DNA from: Vitellaria paradoxa
Lineage: Eukaryota; Streptophyta; Magnoliopsida; Ericales; Sapotaceae
Assembly: GCA_019916065.1 (NCBI GenBank)
Contig: CM034233.1
Location: 55,421,947 to 55,485,946 of the forward strand
Direction of reading: 5' to 3'
DNA length: 64,000 nt
Positions 23,001 to 34,436 of the stretch are shown piece by piece. Below the pieces are notes generated by a model. The model searched no databases, was not told the origin of the DNA, and worked only from the letters and a program-made list of their open reading frames with translations. Position 1 is the stretch's first letter. Every line of letters starts with the position of its first letter. A program made the translations under genes and the position numbers.

Positions 23001-23178
23001 CCACAATGTGCATTTATGTAGTACAACAATCACGCTCCTTGCAGCTCAAGTTTGGATATGTAGAATTTATTGGAAATACCAAAATGGTTGTCCATTTATA
23101 TAATAGTATACATTTTTCACTTTTGTTGTATATGTCTAAAATCAATTTTCCTGTATGAAATTGTCTGTGTTTGTAAAG
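20022..23178. other. Intergenic AT-rich region between the PPR gene and the RIO2 pseudogene
   Basis: Mostly AT-rich, with no supported gene. Noted: a TCAGCTCAGCTCAG-rich stretch at 20308-20345; near-palindromic TAATAATTATTATTA at about 20770; an 11-base AGATTACTAACT-type repeat at 21687 and 21714; and two loosely similar stretches at about 21735-21800 and 22020-22075 (CTTGCT...AATC..GCTAGTTT). One protein-like minus-strand segment is listed separately. Confidence 0.5.
21518..21670 (-). other. Short protein-like open segment, unrecognised
   Basis: About 50 codons ending in a TAA at 21518, reading LDMRALREVLKEIETDML and SKALDEVKQNLKMTDGKKNK. The composition is Lys/Glu-rich and helical, unlike the random AT-rich neighbourhood, and a TAG that could serve as a splice acceptor lies just upstream. 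It may be the last exon of a broken gene. No family was recognised. Confidence 0.25.
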
Positions 23179-25704
23179 GCATGGAGGCACTTACAAAGTG
23201 TTGAAGAATTTGCTCGAGCACAAATTGTTACACCGTGACTTTTCCAAGTGTGAGTTATTGTGCATATTTCTATGCATACTTCAACAGTAGTACTAGTATC
23301 TCAAGATTCTCAACACATGGAGTACCCAAATGATTGCAATATTTTTATTTTTTATTTCTACTTTTTTTGGTGTTCTCTGTTATATAGATGATGGATTCCG
23401 GCTTACCTATCTTGGCTATGACTTTTTTGCAACTTAGACAATGGTTAACCCTGGAGTTTTTTCTGCTGTTGGTTGTCAAATTGGTGTTGGGAAAGAGTCT
23501 GGTAATCAAGAAGTTATTTTTCCATTCATGTTCCTGTTATTCCTATTAATTCATATTTTGTTAAGGCGCTTATGTGTTTTTGTTTGATTCCTATTCCAAC
23601 ATTGCTCGTGTTGAAGACATCTTTGAGGTTGCTAAGGAAGATGATCCAGTGCTTGCAATGAAGCTGCATAGACTCGGCAGAACTTCTTTTAGGGATGGTA
23701 AACTAAGCGTGATTATTCGAGGCATAGAAGTAGTTATAACTGCCTTTACTTGTCTCGGCTTGCTGCTCTTAAGGAATTTGCTTTTATGAAGTTTCTTTGA
23801 TAGCCATTCTGTTTTTTTAATTGCTTTCTGTCAGGTGAGTGTATTTTAGGCATCCTTAGTTTGTGACATCGTCTGTTTGAGCAGGCTTTGGAGGAGCATG
23901 GTTTCCCTGTTCCAGATGCTGTGGACTGTAAGAGGCAATGCGTGGTTATGTCACTCGTCCAAGGTTATCCCTTGTAAGGACTCTCTTGCAAGTGCCTTTT
24001 GTCCATATATTTTTAACTCTTTAGTCACCGTTCCCTTTTTCCTTGTATATTTGACACCATTAAATGAATTCTAATGCTTAAATTTATTTTAAACACATGC
24101 TAAGATATAATTGGTTCTATTTGCTTTTGAGACTGCGATGCCAATGCTCTTTACGAGATAACTTCTAAGAATGAGTAATGGTGTTCCTTAGATGAGCAAC
24201 AGTTCACGTGTTATCAATCAAATGTAGTGTGCAGGTGAAGCAATTGCAAGATCCAGACAGTTTTTGACACAATCATTGGTCTTGTTGTCTGGTTGGCAAA
24301 GCATGGCCTTATTCACTGCGACTTTAATGAATTCAACATTATGGTATGGCATCATTTTCCACTTCAACGTATATCTTCTGTTGATTTAACTTCATGGTTT
24401 TATTTCTTTCGGAATTGTTTTTCCCAATAAGTTTTATTTATCTTTTTATGATTTGATATAGATGTTTTTTTTTTGTTTTGCTCATTGCTGTTGGGACTCT
24501 CATGACACGTTTCACTCTGTCGACATTGACAATTTGATATGGTGCACATTTTAACGAGTCATTGAATTTTCTCTTGTTGTAGATTAACAATGATGAGAAG
24601 GTCACCATGATTGATTTCCCACAATGGTATCGGTATCTCATCGTAACGCACAAACGTATGAATTATTTCTGGCTTATGCCTTATCAATATTTCATCTTAT
24701 GCGCCTAATTCTAACCATTAATTTCATCCCGACAAGTCTTCTGCACTTCAATGTCTGGACTACTTATCAGATATCATATTTACCTTGTTGCTAGGTTCCC
24801 ATTTTCAGGTACTTTGATCGTGACGTTGAATGCATCTTCAAGTTTTTCAGAAAGAGGTCAGTGATTTTTTATGGCTTCTGAATTTTGATTCTTTTGTAAC
24901 AATTTAATGTGTATATAGCCTGGACATAATTGAATGGATCTGAGTCAGCCTCCACCTCTTGAGAGAGAGGATTTTTTTCCCCACCCTTCAAGTATTTTCC
25001 TGAGTTTATTTGTAACAGGATCCCAAAAAAATCAGCATTTGGGTTACCCTCAATGGGCAGAACCGAGTTATTTCATTGGCCGTTTATTGATAAGACACCC
25101 TACTTGATGGCTAAGATCAGACACCCTATCTTCTTCAATATTAATTCCAATATCGAACTTTTACTCAGATTAACCAATTAAAAAATAGGTGGTTATGATC
25201 TACCTCCTTTGCCCACAGAAACACCACTAATCTTAGAGATTGTGCCAAACAATATTAACTTATCTGGTGTTCAGACCCTATTTTGAATAGCTAGCCACAA
25301 GATTAAAGCTAGCCTAGCTAGTCAGTACATGCTTGTAATGCTAGACAGCCTTCTGCCATTCAACATTGCATAAAGTAGTGGTAAAGAAATTACATGCATG
25401 TTGCACAGTAGGAAGTCCTGTTTTGGTTCTTTGATTTTTATTTTTATTTATTTATTTTTTATTTTTTTACTTTCCGTGCTAGATTCTTCACAAGTTCCTT
25501 TATGTATTGTTTTTATGCGCTTTTTTGAGAAAAATATATCCGATCAAGAACTGAAGTAGGGATTTGGTGCACTCTAATGTGATAGAATGTGTCTTATGGA
25601 GAGAAATGTTGAAAAGATTCACTTCCCATTTTAGGGAAATAATTGGGATGTTTTAAGCTATTTAAATACATTACCTTGTGAATTAGGTCCTTGAGTACAT
25701 CCTT

Positions 25705-25734
25705 CCCCCCCCCCCCCCCCCAAAAAAAAAAAAA
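25705..25734. repeat. C17-A13 homopolymer junction
   Basis: Seventeen C are followed directly by thirteen A, inside the long intron of the RIO2 pseudogene. This is a difficult sequence to read, so its true length may differ. Confidence 0.8.
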
Positions 25735-25767
25735 TGTATTTACATAACCTTTGAGGTGAATCTGGCT

Positions 25768-26125
25768 TTAACTTCTTTAAATGGAATCTAATTATACTGC
25801 AGAAAGAAAAATAATAGCGTAATGAATAATAAGTTCAAGTTCAATGTAATGTATTTATATTCCACACCTAGAAGAGCTTTCCACCTTGATTGCAAGTTGT
25901 CTAAGCCCAAGTTAACTTCTTTCTGAAATGGAATGTAATTGTTCTGCTGAAAGAAAAATAATTGCGTAAAGAATAATTAGTTCAATGTAATGTATTCAAA
26001 TTCCACACCTAGAAGATATTTCCACCTTGATTGCATGTTGGCTAATCCCAAGTTAAGGCCTTGAGTAACTACTTTCTGAAATGAAATTTAATTAGTTCTG
26101 CAAGTTGTCTAATCCCAAGTTAATT
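25768..26125. repeat. About 146-bp tandem repeat, 2.4 copies
   Basis: GAAAGAAAAATAATAGCG (25803) and GAAAGAAAAATAATTGCG (25949) head two copies. Both continue with TTCAATGTAATGTATT, TTCCACACCTAGAAGA and TTTCCACCTTGATTGCA. A third, partial copy begins at about 26077. The repeat is in the RIO2 pseudogene intron. Confidence 0.8.
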
Positions 26126-27224
26126 GCAACAAATTCAAACTTTGGAGGTGAGTATCAGGGTTCTAATTTTCACAATGACCACAATACTTGACCATTACAC
26201 TGTCTTTCAGTTGTAGTTATCATTATTATCTTGTGTTTGCTGTTGAACCAGACTAGAATACGAGAGGACATGTTCATACGTATGTATGGAAGATTAACTT
26301 GCATTTAATCTAAAACTAGGGGACTAACTTTATCACATTATTCTGTGGTTTGTGCTGATTATTCCATAACTTGATTTTTCATTCTAGCTATGGCTTTACA
26401 ATTAATTTTTTTATATACATCTTTTCTTTCCTTTTTTTTTTTTTGTCCCCATTCTATTTTCTTGTTCCTCCAGGTTCAACCTGTCTTTTCAAGAACACAC
26501 AGAGGAATCTCGGGATTCAGATGCAGATTCAGATGAGGCTTGTAGGCCTTGCTTTTCATCAATAACAAAAGTTGCTGGTTTCCTTGACAAGGAACTTGCT
26601 ACTAGTGGGTTTTCGAGGATCAGGATGATATTGAAAAGGTAAAATGAGTTATGGTCTTTACTCTTGTTATAAAGGGCTGTATCTTTGTCCTTCATGTAGA
26701 AGTAGAACAGGTGAAAATTCTCTAATGTTTTTTATTGTACAATTCATTCAATAGTGCATGGCAGTTTCAAATTAATCTTCAATCTTCTTTTTGTCAGCTT
26801 GCGTTGATCCCATCGTAGTTTAATGTGAAATCAGATTCATGCTTGTTGTAATCAAGAGCCCCATAATTGCTATTTTGTGCAGTTCACTGAAGGGGATCTT
26901 GAGAAAGATCCTGGTTCTGAGGATGGAGGACATATTCTTGTGGCAACTGATGATCATGACATCAAGCATCTTGATTCTTTGTGCTTGGTGGAGCAGGTAG
27001 GTTACCAGGTTCCCAAAACTAGTATTTTCTGCTAATATACATCTGGTTACTGGGTTCTTAAAACAAGTATTTTCTCCCTCCTATTATATTACCACAATAA
27101 ATCATCAATTTTTTGTTATTTTATTTTATTTTGTGGGTGTATACCTATTGTATCTGTTAAGTGTCTGAAAGAGGGTATTAAAAATGTGCAATGATTATTT
27201 TATTTGTTGCCTCGATGAGCACGG

Positions 27225-27315
27225 TTGGCCAATGCTAATGCTTAGCTCTCAATTTAAACCTGACTTTGCAGTACTTCATCTACGATTGGCCAATGCTAAT
27301 GCTTAGCTCTCAATT
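27225..27315. repeat. 30-bp direct repeat, 61 bp apart
   Basis: TTGGCCAATGCTAATGCTTA and the following AGCTCTCAATT occur at 27225-27254 and again at 27286-27315 without a mismatch. The spacer starts TAAACCTGACTT. It looks like a recent short tandem duplication. Confidence 0.85.
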
Positions 27316-29456
27316 GTGCGTAGGGGGAAAGCAACAAGAAAGCAAAAGGAAAAGTGGCTTCTCCATATGCTCCCCCCTCACTCATTCCTCATGGGTAGTT
27401 GATGAAGAAAAAAGAGATAATGGCATAGAAGACAAAATCCAGAAAGGGAAATTCCAGATAGAGAGAGATTAAAATCCGGAGAGAGAGAGGGGACTGTTTT
27501 TCGTGGTTTCGATTAAATTTTGTTGGGTTTTGGAGTGAAGAGCGAGCAAACCTGAGAGACTAGGATTGATAAATGCTTTATGTTTTTTTCTGAGGAAAAT
27601 TCTTGGTTGGTTGGGATGGATGTGGGGAAGGAGCGATTGTGAAAATCCTTCAAAAATTCTTTCAAAGTCCTTGAAGCCGATATTCAGCATGTCAATACCC
27701 TGTCAGTTTAATGATACTTAAGTTAGTAAGAGAGTTAAGAAAGTATTTTGATAGAATTTCAATGGAGTGATGATATACCTATATCTTGTGAAGTGATGAT
27801 ATATATATAAATGATCTAACGTTGAATGGCTTGCATGTAGTTACATGTAACTATATGTAACGTGTTTTCACCTTTTCCAATGGGGTGATGCCACCTGTAT
27901 TGTAAATCTCGAGATTCGTTTCTTAGTTCGTTAGTCAACGTGTTGTGATAGCACTTTTATAGGCGTATATATCGGAACTGTCAGGAGAGGGCTGTGTGCA
28001 TGACTCGTGATGTAAATTGTTTTGTTAAGAAACAACTCTACCGAAATGCTTAGTTGGAATTTAGTTGGGTAATAGGCTCAATTGGGGTTGTCCTTACTCA
28101 GATGCTTTTGGTTGGATGATAGAGGCCAGTCGGGAGTATCCTTACTCGGATGACCCGGTTGGGTAAAGGTCAAGTTGGGTTAGCCCGATCGGGTTAATGG
28201 CAGGCAAGATATTCATTTGTTCGGGGCAGTGTGGAATATGCCCACACCACGTGTCACAATTTCTTTGAGTTCTCTACTTTTTTGTCTTGTATTTAAAATC
28301 TTATCAAAATTTGATTTTTTTTTCGTATACTAAATTTTAGACATATTAGTTATATTGTTTTTTAAAAAAGAAATTGCAAAAAAAAAATTTATGTATGGGT
28401 GAAAGAATTATTAAAAAAAAAAAAATTGACTTTTTTTATATGTACGTGAGTTTTCATGTTTTAAGGATTTTTTGCTTTTTTTTTTTTTGAGACTTTGAAT
28501 AATAGGTCTAATTAAATACTTATAATAAACAAAATTTAATTAAAATAACAATAATAATCTTAAAAAAATTGACTACACTTTGATTTATCAAACTAAGAAT
28601 ACTAGTGCGAGAAAGAAGCAATATCCAGTCCGAGAAAGAAGCTAAAGAATATTCGAGTTGATTCATTATGTTGTGATGGACAGAATGCATATTATTACTA
28701 CTGTTGGCTGGCGCCCACCACCACAATGGCAGTGGCTGGGGCCATTCTCCAATCTCTTGAAGGCAAAATGCAAATATCGTTGAAATGCATATACATATAT
28801 ATATATATATATAATATATGTGTATATAGCCACTTTCTTAGTACCTGAAACGAATGAAGAAACCACATCCCAAAATTATGGTTGGAAGGACTCTGTCAAT
28901 CCAATCCTTGAAAAGCTTTGTTTAGTGATTTTGCATTTTGTTTTTTTCCACCTTTCCCATTCCCATACTCTGCATTTTCGCTCCATTGCTCTCCCCACCC
29001 ATTATTGGATAACATATATAACCAAATAAATAATAACCATTTAATGGGTATAAATAGTTTAATGTTGAATGCAACAACTACGTATCAAACAAGTATAGAT
29101 TCAGAATTTAATATTTAGATTGAAAAATATAAAAGAGGAAGAAAGTTGCCTTATATCCAGAATTATCTACCTATCTATATATGTCGGTTTAGATATAGGT
29201 ACCATTTTATTTGTTGAAAATTGTTCAAATTTTTTCTGAGAGAATTTGGTATGAGTTAATTATTTAAGAGTAAAAATAAAATTTAGAGAGATGAATCTTT
29301 ACAAATTAAAAAATATATTCAATTTTTTTTTGGGTCAAAATTACACTAAACTTTCAAATATTTTTCGTGGCCAAGAGAGAACCCCCGCCCCTCTAAATCC
29401 ACCGCTACCAGCAAGGATTAATATTGAAACTCAGGTTGGGTTCAACCAATTATTAA
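27316..29456. other. Intergenic region, no supported gene
   Basis: Holds a GA-rich stretch with an unrecognised 73-codon minus-strand ORF (27469-27690). A GC-richer block at 28070-28250 repeats TCCTTACTCAGATG / TCCTTACTCGGATG and GGTTGGGT/GGGTTA motifs and ends near a CACGTG (about 28248); it is transposon-like but unassigned. Poly-A, poly-T and (TA)n runs follow (28380-28490, 28796-28812). From 29291 comes TE-like debris. Confidence 0.4.
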
Positions 29457-29751
29457 GGTGGCATTTGATTTATTTTTCTATTTTTTATTTTAAAAATTTT
29501 AAAATAAGAAGACAGAAAATACTTTGTTTTTATTATTTTGAAAATTTTATTGTTTTTGATTAAAAATACTTAAAATAAATTTTTGTCATTTTTCATTCTA
29601 TATATAAATTTATTTTTTGTTTTCTAAAACAAAAATTGAAAATACAAGTGACCAAATGCATTTTTAGCTGTTTTTCTTATTTTCAAAAGTGTAAAATAAA
29701 AAATGGGTTTAAAACAGAAAATAAAAATAAAAAAATAAACCAAATGAGTCG
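29457..29751 (-). mobile_element. MITE family A, copy 1 (inverted)
   Basis: About 295 bp with terminal inverted repeats: left GGCATTTGATTTATTTTTCT, right AAAAATAAACCAAATGAGTC. The interior (GACCAAATGCATTTTTAG, TTTTCAAAAGTGTAAAATAA) is the reverse complement of copies at 30839 and 51324. It codes for nothing. Confidence 0.78.
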
Positions 29752-29965
29752 TAATTGTTTTATTCAATTGATTTAATATTAAATATAATAGACCTTAAAT
29801 TGCATTTTGGGCCTCACCATTTGGATAATCATAAATTTTAAATTAATGTATTTAAGATTAATTATATTAAAATATAAAAAATATAACCAATTTATTTAAA
29901 AATACATAAAATATTTTTAATAATTATTATCCTAAAGTAGTTGAGTTGAATGATTCAAAATATTA

Positions 29966-30113
29966 GGGCGTGTTTGGAGTTGTATAAAATTATAAAAGTT
30001 AATGTCTTGTATTTTGTGCAGTGAGTAGAAAATTTAAATTTATTATCTCGTAATTCATATTTGTAGAGATTTGTAGAGTTTGGTAGTGTTTTATTTTAAT
30101 TTCAAACGGGTCC
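29966..30113. mobile_element. MITE family B, copy 2
   Basis: About 148 bp from GGGCGTGTTTGGAGTTGTAT to TTTCAAACGGGTCC. It matches the copy at 1503-1668 in reverse orientation (ATTTAAATTTATTATCTCG, TTTGTAGAGATTTGTAGAG). Confidence 0.72.
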
Positions 30114-30232
30114 TATATTTTAGTGTAATTCCAAATTCATAATAATGCATCACATTAGATCAGTCAAACTCATGTTGAAATTCATATTTAAATTAATAAA
30201 ATTTTATTTAAACAATTCTGATTAAATAAGAG

Positions 30233-30591
30233 TCGGTTTGGCATCAAAATAAAACTCCAAAAATCACTATAAATCTCTAACAATCTCTATATCTCTCATT
30301 TTCCCGCCATTGCTAATTTCAAAAAATTTTAATATTTCGCTAAAAAAATAAAAAATTTAGAAGTAAGTTAATCGAATGTATAAATTTTTTTTACAACCAT
30401 ATTCTCCGTGTCGAAAATTTTTAAACAAGTACCATTGTTATTATTTTTTATAATTTTTTTGAATCCGTGAGAACGGATTTGGAAAACCGTTCCCACGGTT
30501 TGTTACTTTTCAGAAAAAAACGGTGTCCAAATTAACTCCAAATCATATTTTATCTTAATTTATCTTTTTTTTCTTACTCCAAACGAAGCTT
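30233..30591 (+). mobile_element. MITE family C, copy 1
   Basis: About 355 bp, co-linear with 49244-49606. Shared blocks include GGCATCAA.ATAAAA, CGCCAT..CTAATTTCAAAAA, an inner inverted repeat around AACGGATTTGGAAAACCGTT and CTTACTCCAAACG. Ends are inverted (GTTTGGCATC and ACTCCAAACG). TAAATA occurs on both sides. Confidence 0.82.
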
Positions 30592-30838
30592 AAATAGTAT
30601 TAAATTTATTAATTTTATGTCAGTAAATACAATCGCAGCCTTAATGTAGACCCTATTATATTGATGACCCTGGGTACGCTTTCGAATATTTTAGAGGAGA
30701 TGGAAATTTCTCAGAGCGTGGGCATCGCTTGATGCAGAAGTTGAAATTTGAGGGCCTTGATGCTCAAGTAACTGACACGCTCTGTTGAATTTCGGATAGA
30801 TGGATCTAAGGTTGATTCTTGGGGATTTAGATTAATTA

Positions 30839-31147
30839 GGACTCATTTGGTTTGTTTTTTTTTTTTTTTATTTTAAACTCATTTTTTATCTTATACTTTT
30901 GAAAAAAAAAAAAAAAACTTAAAATGTATTTGATCACTTGTATTATTAAAATTTATTTTCGAAAATAGAAAATGAGTTTACACATAAAATGAAAAATGAC
31001 AAAAAGTCATTTTGAATGTTTTTAATCTAAAATAAGAAAAATTTCAAAATAACGAAAACAGAGTATTTTGTGTTTATTTATTTTGAGATTTTTAAAACAT
31101 AAAATGAAAATAGAAAATAAAAAATGGAAAAACAAACCAAATGCTAC
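30839..31147 (+). mobile_element. MITE family A, copy 2
   Basis: About 309 bp. Left end GGACTCATTTGGTTTGTTTT, right end AAAACAAACCAAATGCTAC. It shares AAAATGAAAAATGACAAAAA and GTCATTTTGAATGTTTTTAA with the copy at 51324. ATTAATT occurs just outside both ends. Confidence 0.82.
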
Positions 31148-31280
31148 ATTAATTTTGTGGGTTGATTAAGGAACTAAATAGTAAAATGGGGTAAAAATAT
31201 AAGAGAAATGTTTTGTTAAAAGTATATGATTTTTAATGTGGACAATTTCAAATTTATATTTTTAAATTCATTAATATTAA

Positions 31281-31552
31281 GTGTGCGTTTAAAATTAATG
31301 CTAAATTTAGCTAAAAATCTTTAACTTTAACTTATTTTTTCAAATTTTTTAAAATTTTCTTCACACCAAAAATCTCTATTTTTTCAATTTTCTCTGACTT
31401 TATCGACTTTTACCAATTTGTTAAAAATTTTCAATTTTTACTAGCTTTATTCAAATTATACTAATTTTTTTTACACTTTTTGAGCAACAAACTAAACACC
31501 TAATAATCCAAAATTCACCTTTTTTCTCAAAATTTAGCACTCCAAACAAGCA
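31281..31552. mobile_element. MITE-like element (family E)
   Basis: The left end GTGTGCGTTTAAAATTAATGCTAAATTT and the right end AATTTAGCACTCCAAACAAGCA are imperfect inverted repeats sharing GCTAAATTT. The interior is AT-rich and non-coding. Single copy here, so the call is weaker. Confidence 0.45.
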
Positions 31553-31631
31553 TAAAATTCTAAATTTTAATCTTGAAATATAGCGCTGAATTATCAAACT
31601 TGTCTATTATCAAAATTGTATTTAATAATTA

Positions 31632-31881
31632 GAGTACATTTGGCATGCAATTAGAAATTAAGAAGGTGAATATTATGAGAGTAATTCTATTCTTAACTTT
31701 TTACTCACACAACTATCCACCATTTTTTCTTATTTCATGAAAAAATAATATTTAACTATTCAAGAAGGGGGAAAATATTATCCTATATAAACTTTTATAA
31801 AATATATCAAATATAATTAAAACGGGTAAAAAAATTACAGAAATAACATTTATGCATTTTAATCCCATACCAAACACACCC
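31632..31881. mobile_element. MITE-like element (family D)
   Basis: About 250 bp. Left end TTTGGCATGCAATTA, right end TAATCCCATACCAAA, inverted with few mismatches. TAATTA flanks both ends (31626-31631 and 31882-31887), a likely target duplication. Confidence 0.6.
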
Positions 31882-31887
31882 TAATTA

Positions 31888-32658
31888 TTATATAAATTGC
31901 TAATGTTTGTGCGGATGCATTTGGATGTGTCATTCTGGACAATTCTTCCCATTTACCATTTGATATCTGTCAACTTATTTTTTTACATTAAAAAAATAAG
32001 TAATACTTAAAAATAATAAAATTCATGATGAGGCAACCTGCACCGCAAGTGAATTTAACGTTTTCAAGAAATATGAACAACATATTTAAAAATTACCAAA
32101 TAATAAAAGAAAATTACATTTTGACCCAAAAAATTCAAAATAAGTCAACGGATTATCAGTATGCCAAGCGGAGGACACATAATAATTATAAAATTATCAA
32201 TTTTGATTTTTTTTTTCTGGTGATATATTTTTTTTTTTCCAGAAAAGTGTTGCTCGTGGGAGAATTTAAAATTAAGGGAGTAAATCTTCAATTTCATCAG
32301 TTTCCATGCCGTAAGCTCCACAAGATTGGTAGTGAATTTGATTGGAATTAATGGAGTTCCATGCATAGCACTTCCCCTAAAAGATAAGTACATGCATCAC
32401 AATTATTAATAGTAAAAATTTTCTTATAAGCACAAATATTGCCAATACACCTCCACTTCCTGTCCTATATGTATGCATAATAAATGTCTTTATCTTGAAT
32501 AATGTGGGCCAATAGAGCCACAATAGCCACTAGGCTAATGTAGTCCAGCCACAAGAAGATAGAATCCAACTGCTACTTTTATATCACAAATCAAAGCACA
32601 AAATAATATCTCATCCAAAGCTTCCAGTCTATCTTTAACTCCTTATTAATTTTGTTAT
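31888..32658. other. Intergenic, nothing recognised
   Basis: AT-rich with short chance ORFs on both strands (32025-32393). No family was recognised. Confidence 0.5.
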
Positions 32659-32913
32659 TGTTGAAATAAAAAAAATAAAAGACAAGGAAATAGAATTAGA
32701 ATTGAAGAGAGAATATAAACACTAAATCTTGTAGTATATATCATAAAGGTAAAGAAGAGACCTTTATATATGCTTTCAATGAGAGGCATGTATGGTAATA
32801 ACTACACTCCAAAATAAACCTAACTACTTACAAAAAAAAGTAAGATATAGAATATTCTAATATAGGTAATATATATAAAGAATATCTCATATCTAATATA
32901 AAATAGTTTAACA
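32659..32913 (-). repeat. 3' LTR of the TRIM-like element
   Basis: 255 bp. Aligns end to end with 33554-33822 with scattered substitutions and a few small indels. Confidence 0.92.
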
Positions 32914-33553
32914 CCCTACTTCACTTGAGTTTGGAAATAAGAGCATTCCAAAAATAGCTGAACTGGATAGCAGAAAAGGTCATGAGTGTAGACTCTGAAG
33001 TTGTGTAGTTGTTGACGGCGACGAAATTTTGACGGTGAGTTTCTAAAAAATTTCGCTACCACTGATATGATTATTTTTCGGATTGGCGATCAAAAAATAA
33101 CCAAACAAAATATACAATGTGCGAAGATAGAAGAAGAAAGACAAAACTGAAAAAATCCGAAGAAAACAGCAGTACCTTACTCTCTACAGTTTACGACCAA
33201 TAAAAAAAAACTAACATCTATTGGCATATTATAGTTAATTCTGTCAAGAAACAGTACGTGAATAAGATGAACAATATAATGTTTAGAGATCATCCTAAAT
33301 AAGAAAAAGTACCGAGAATGTGGAATACAAAGAAACAGATATCAGAATCAAAATAAGAAAGGTGAAAAAAAACCTTAAGAATTGATTTAGACCATGGAAT
33401 AAAAGAATTCTACGGTGGTTATGGTGGTGTTAGGACAGATAATGACTCTGAAAAGAAAAAAAAATACCAAAGAAGAATTATAATGCAAAAAATACTTTAC
33501 TATGATTTAAAATGTAGATTATCTAAGATTGAAAATCATATGCTCTGATACCA

Positions 33554-33822
33554 TGTTGAAATAAAAAAATAAAAGACAAGGAAATAGAATTGGAATTGAA
33601 GAGAGAATATAAACACCTAAATCTTGTAGTATATATCATAAAGGTAAAGAAGATGCCTTTATATAGGCTTACAATGAGAGATATGTATGGTAATAATCTA
33701 TACTCCAAAACAAATCTAATTACTTACAAAAAAGTAAGATATAGAATATTCTAATATAGGCAATATATATAAAGAATATCTCATATCTAATATAGAATAT
33801 TTTAATATAAAATATTCTAACA
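33554..33822 (-). repeat. 5' LTR of the TRIM-like element
   Basis: 269 bp, with the Met-tRNA primer site next to its inner end. Confidence 0.92.
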
Positions 33823-33827
33823 GTTAT

Positions 33828-34429
33828 GTCACATTGAAAGCATATAAATAAAAGAGAAAAGAAGCATCTCCCCACTTCCTTGGTGGTCCACCAAATTTCC
33901 AGCATAGATAAGTTCAATACTTAATTGCCATGCAAGTGCATATGAGTTTTGGAGCTGCTCAAAAATATAAGCAAAACAAACCAATTTGATATATATTTAT
34001 ATATGCACATGTATGTAAGAATATGCAGGATATTTTAATGGTTGAATATAGTTAGGAGTGTATATATTTAAAATTGTTTAAAATTTTTATTGTTTATTAT
34101 CGATTACTATGAGTAAATTTAATTTAATCATTGAGCATCATTAGGAATTTATATACTTAAAACTTACTAACTAATTACATTATTAATTCACAAAATCTAG
34201 TTTAACTATTCATTTAGATCACTAACTAATTATATTATCAATTCTCAAAAGTTATTATAATTATTGTTCATAATCTATTTTTTTATTTTTTGCTTTGTAT
34301 ATTAATTAATTTCTAAATATTTTTAAGCAATATAATTATATTCAACTAAATTATTATTAATTTATTAAACAATCATTACGATTATCTATTAATTAATCTA
34401 ATTAAAATTTAAGTTATATATATATATAT
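33828..34429. other. Intergenic AT-rich sequence
   Basis: No gene seen. It ends in a (TA)11 run at about 34414-34436, where the Tekay-like remnant begins. Confidence 0.5.
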
Positions 34430-34436
34430 ATATATA

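Larger units (their letters stand above)
23179..26996 (+). pseudogene. RIO2: RIO2 serine/threonine kinase pseudogene (unprocessed)
   Basis: Nine exons of a RIO2-type kinase can be traced, most with GT-AG borders: 23179-23249, 23388-23501, 23617-23791, 23885-23973, 24235-24343, 24583-24655, 24809-24856, 26474-26638 and 26883-26996. Family motifs: HGGTYKVLKNLLEHKLL (winged-helix end), GFRLTYLGYD, GVGKES (P-loop), LAMKLHRLGRTSFR, HGLIHCDFNEFNIM (catalytic loop), VTMIDFPQ (metal site), YFDRDVECIFKFFRKR. RIO2 works in 40S ribosome maturation. It is dead: TAG in exon 2, single-base frame changes in exon 3 (after LGRTSFR), exon 5 and exon 6 (after IDFPQ), and damaged donors after exons 3 and 4. The N-terminal exons and the C-terminal tail were not found. 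Retained introns mean a DNA-level duplicate rather than a retrocopy. Confidence 0.9.
32659..33822 (-). mobile_element. Complete TRIM-like LTR element (1164 bp)
   Basis: Two LTRs (32659-32913 and 33554-33822) flank a 640-bp non-coding interior, all inside a perfect 5-bp duplication GTTAT (32654-32658 and 33823-33827). On the minus strand, TGGTATCAGAGC (33542-33553) follows the 5' LTR exactly, the initiator-Met tRNA primer site. AAGTGAAGTAGGG precedes the 3' LTR as polypurine tract. LTRs start TGTTA and end CAACA. It is far too short for gag or pol, so it must have moved with enzymes from another element. Whether it is a true TRIM family or a deletion derivative of a copia element cannot be told here. 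Confidence 0.92.
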
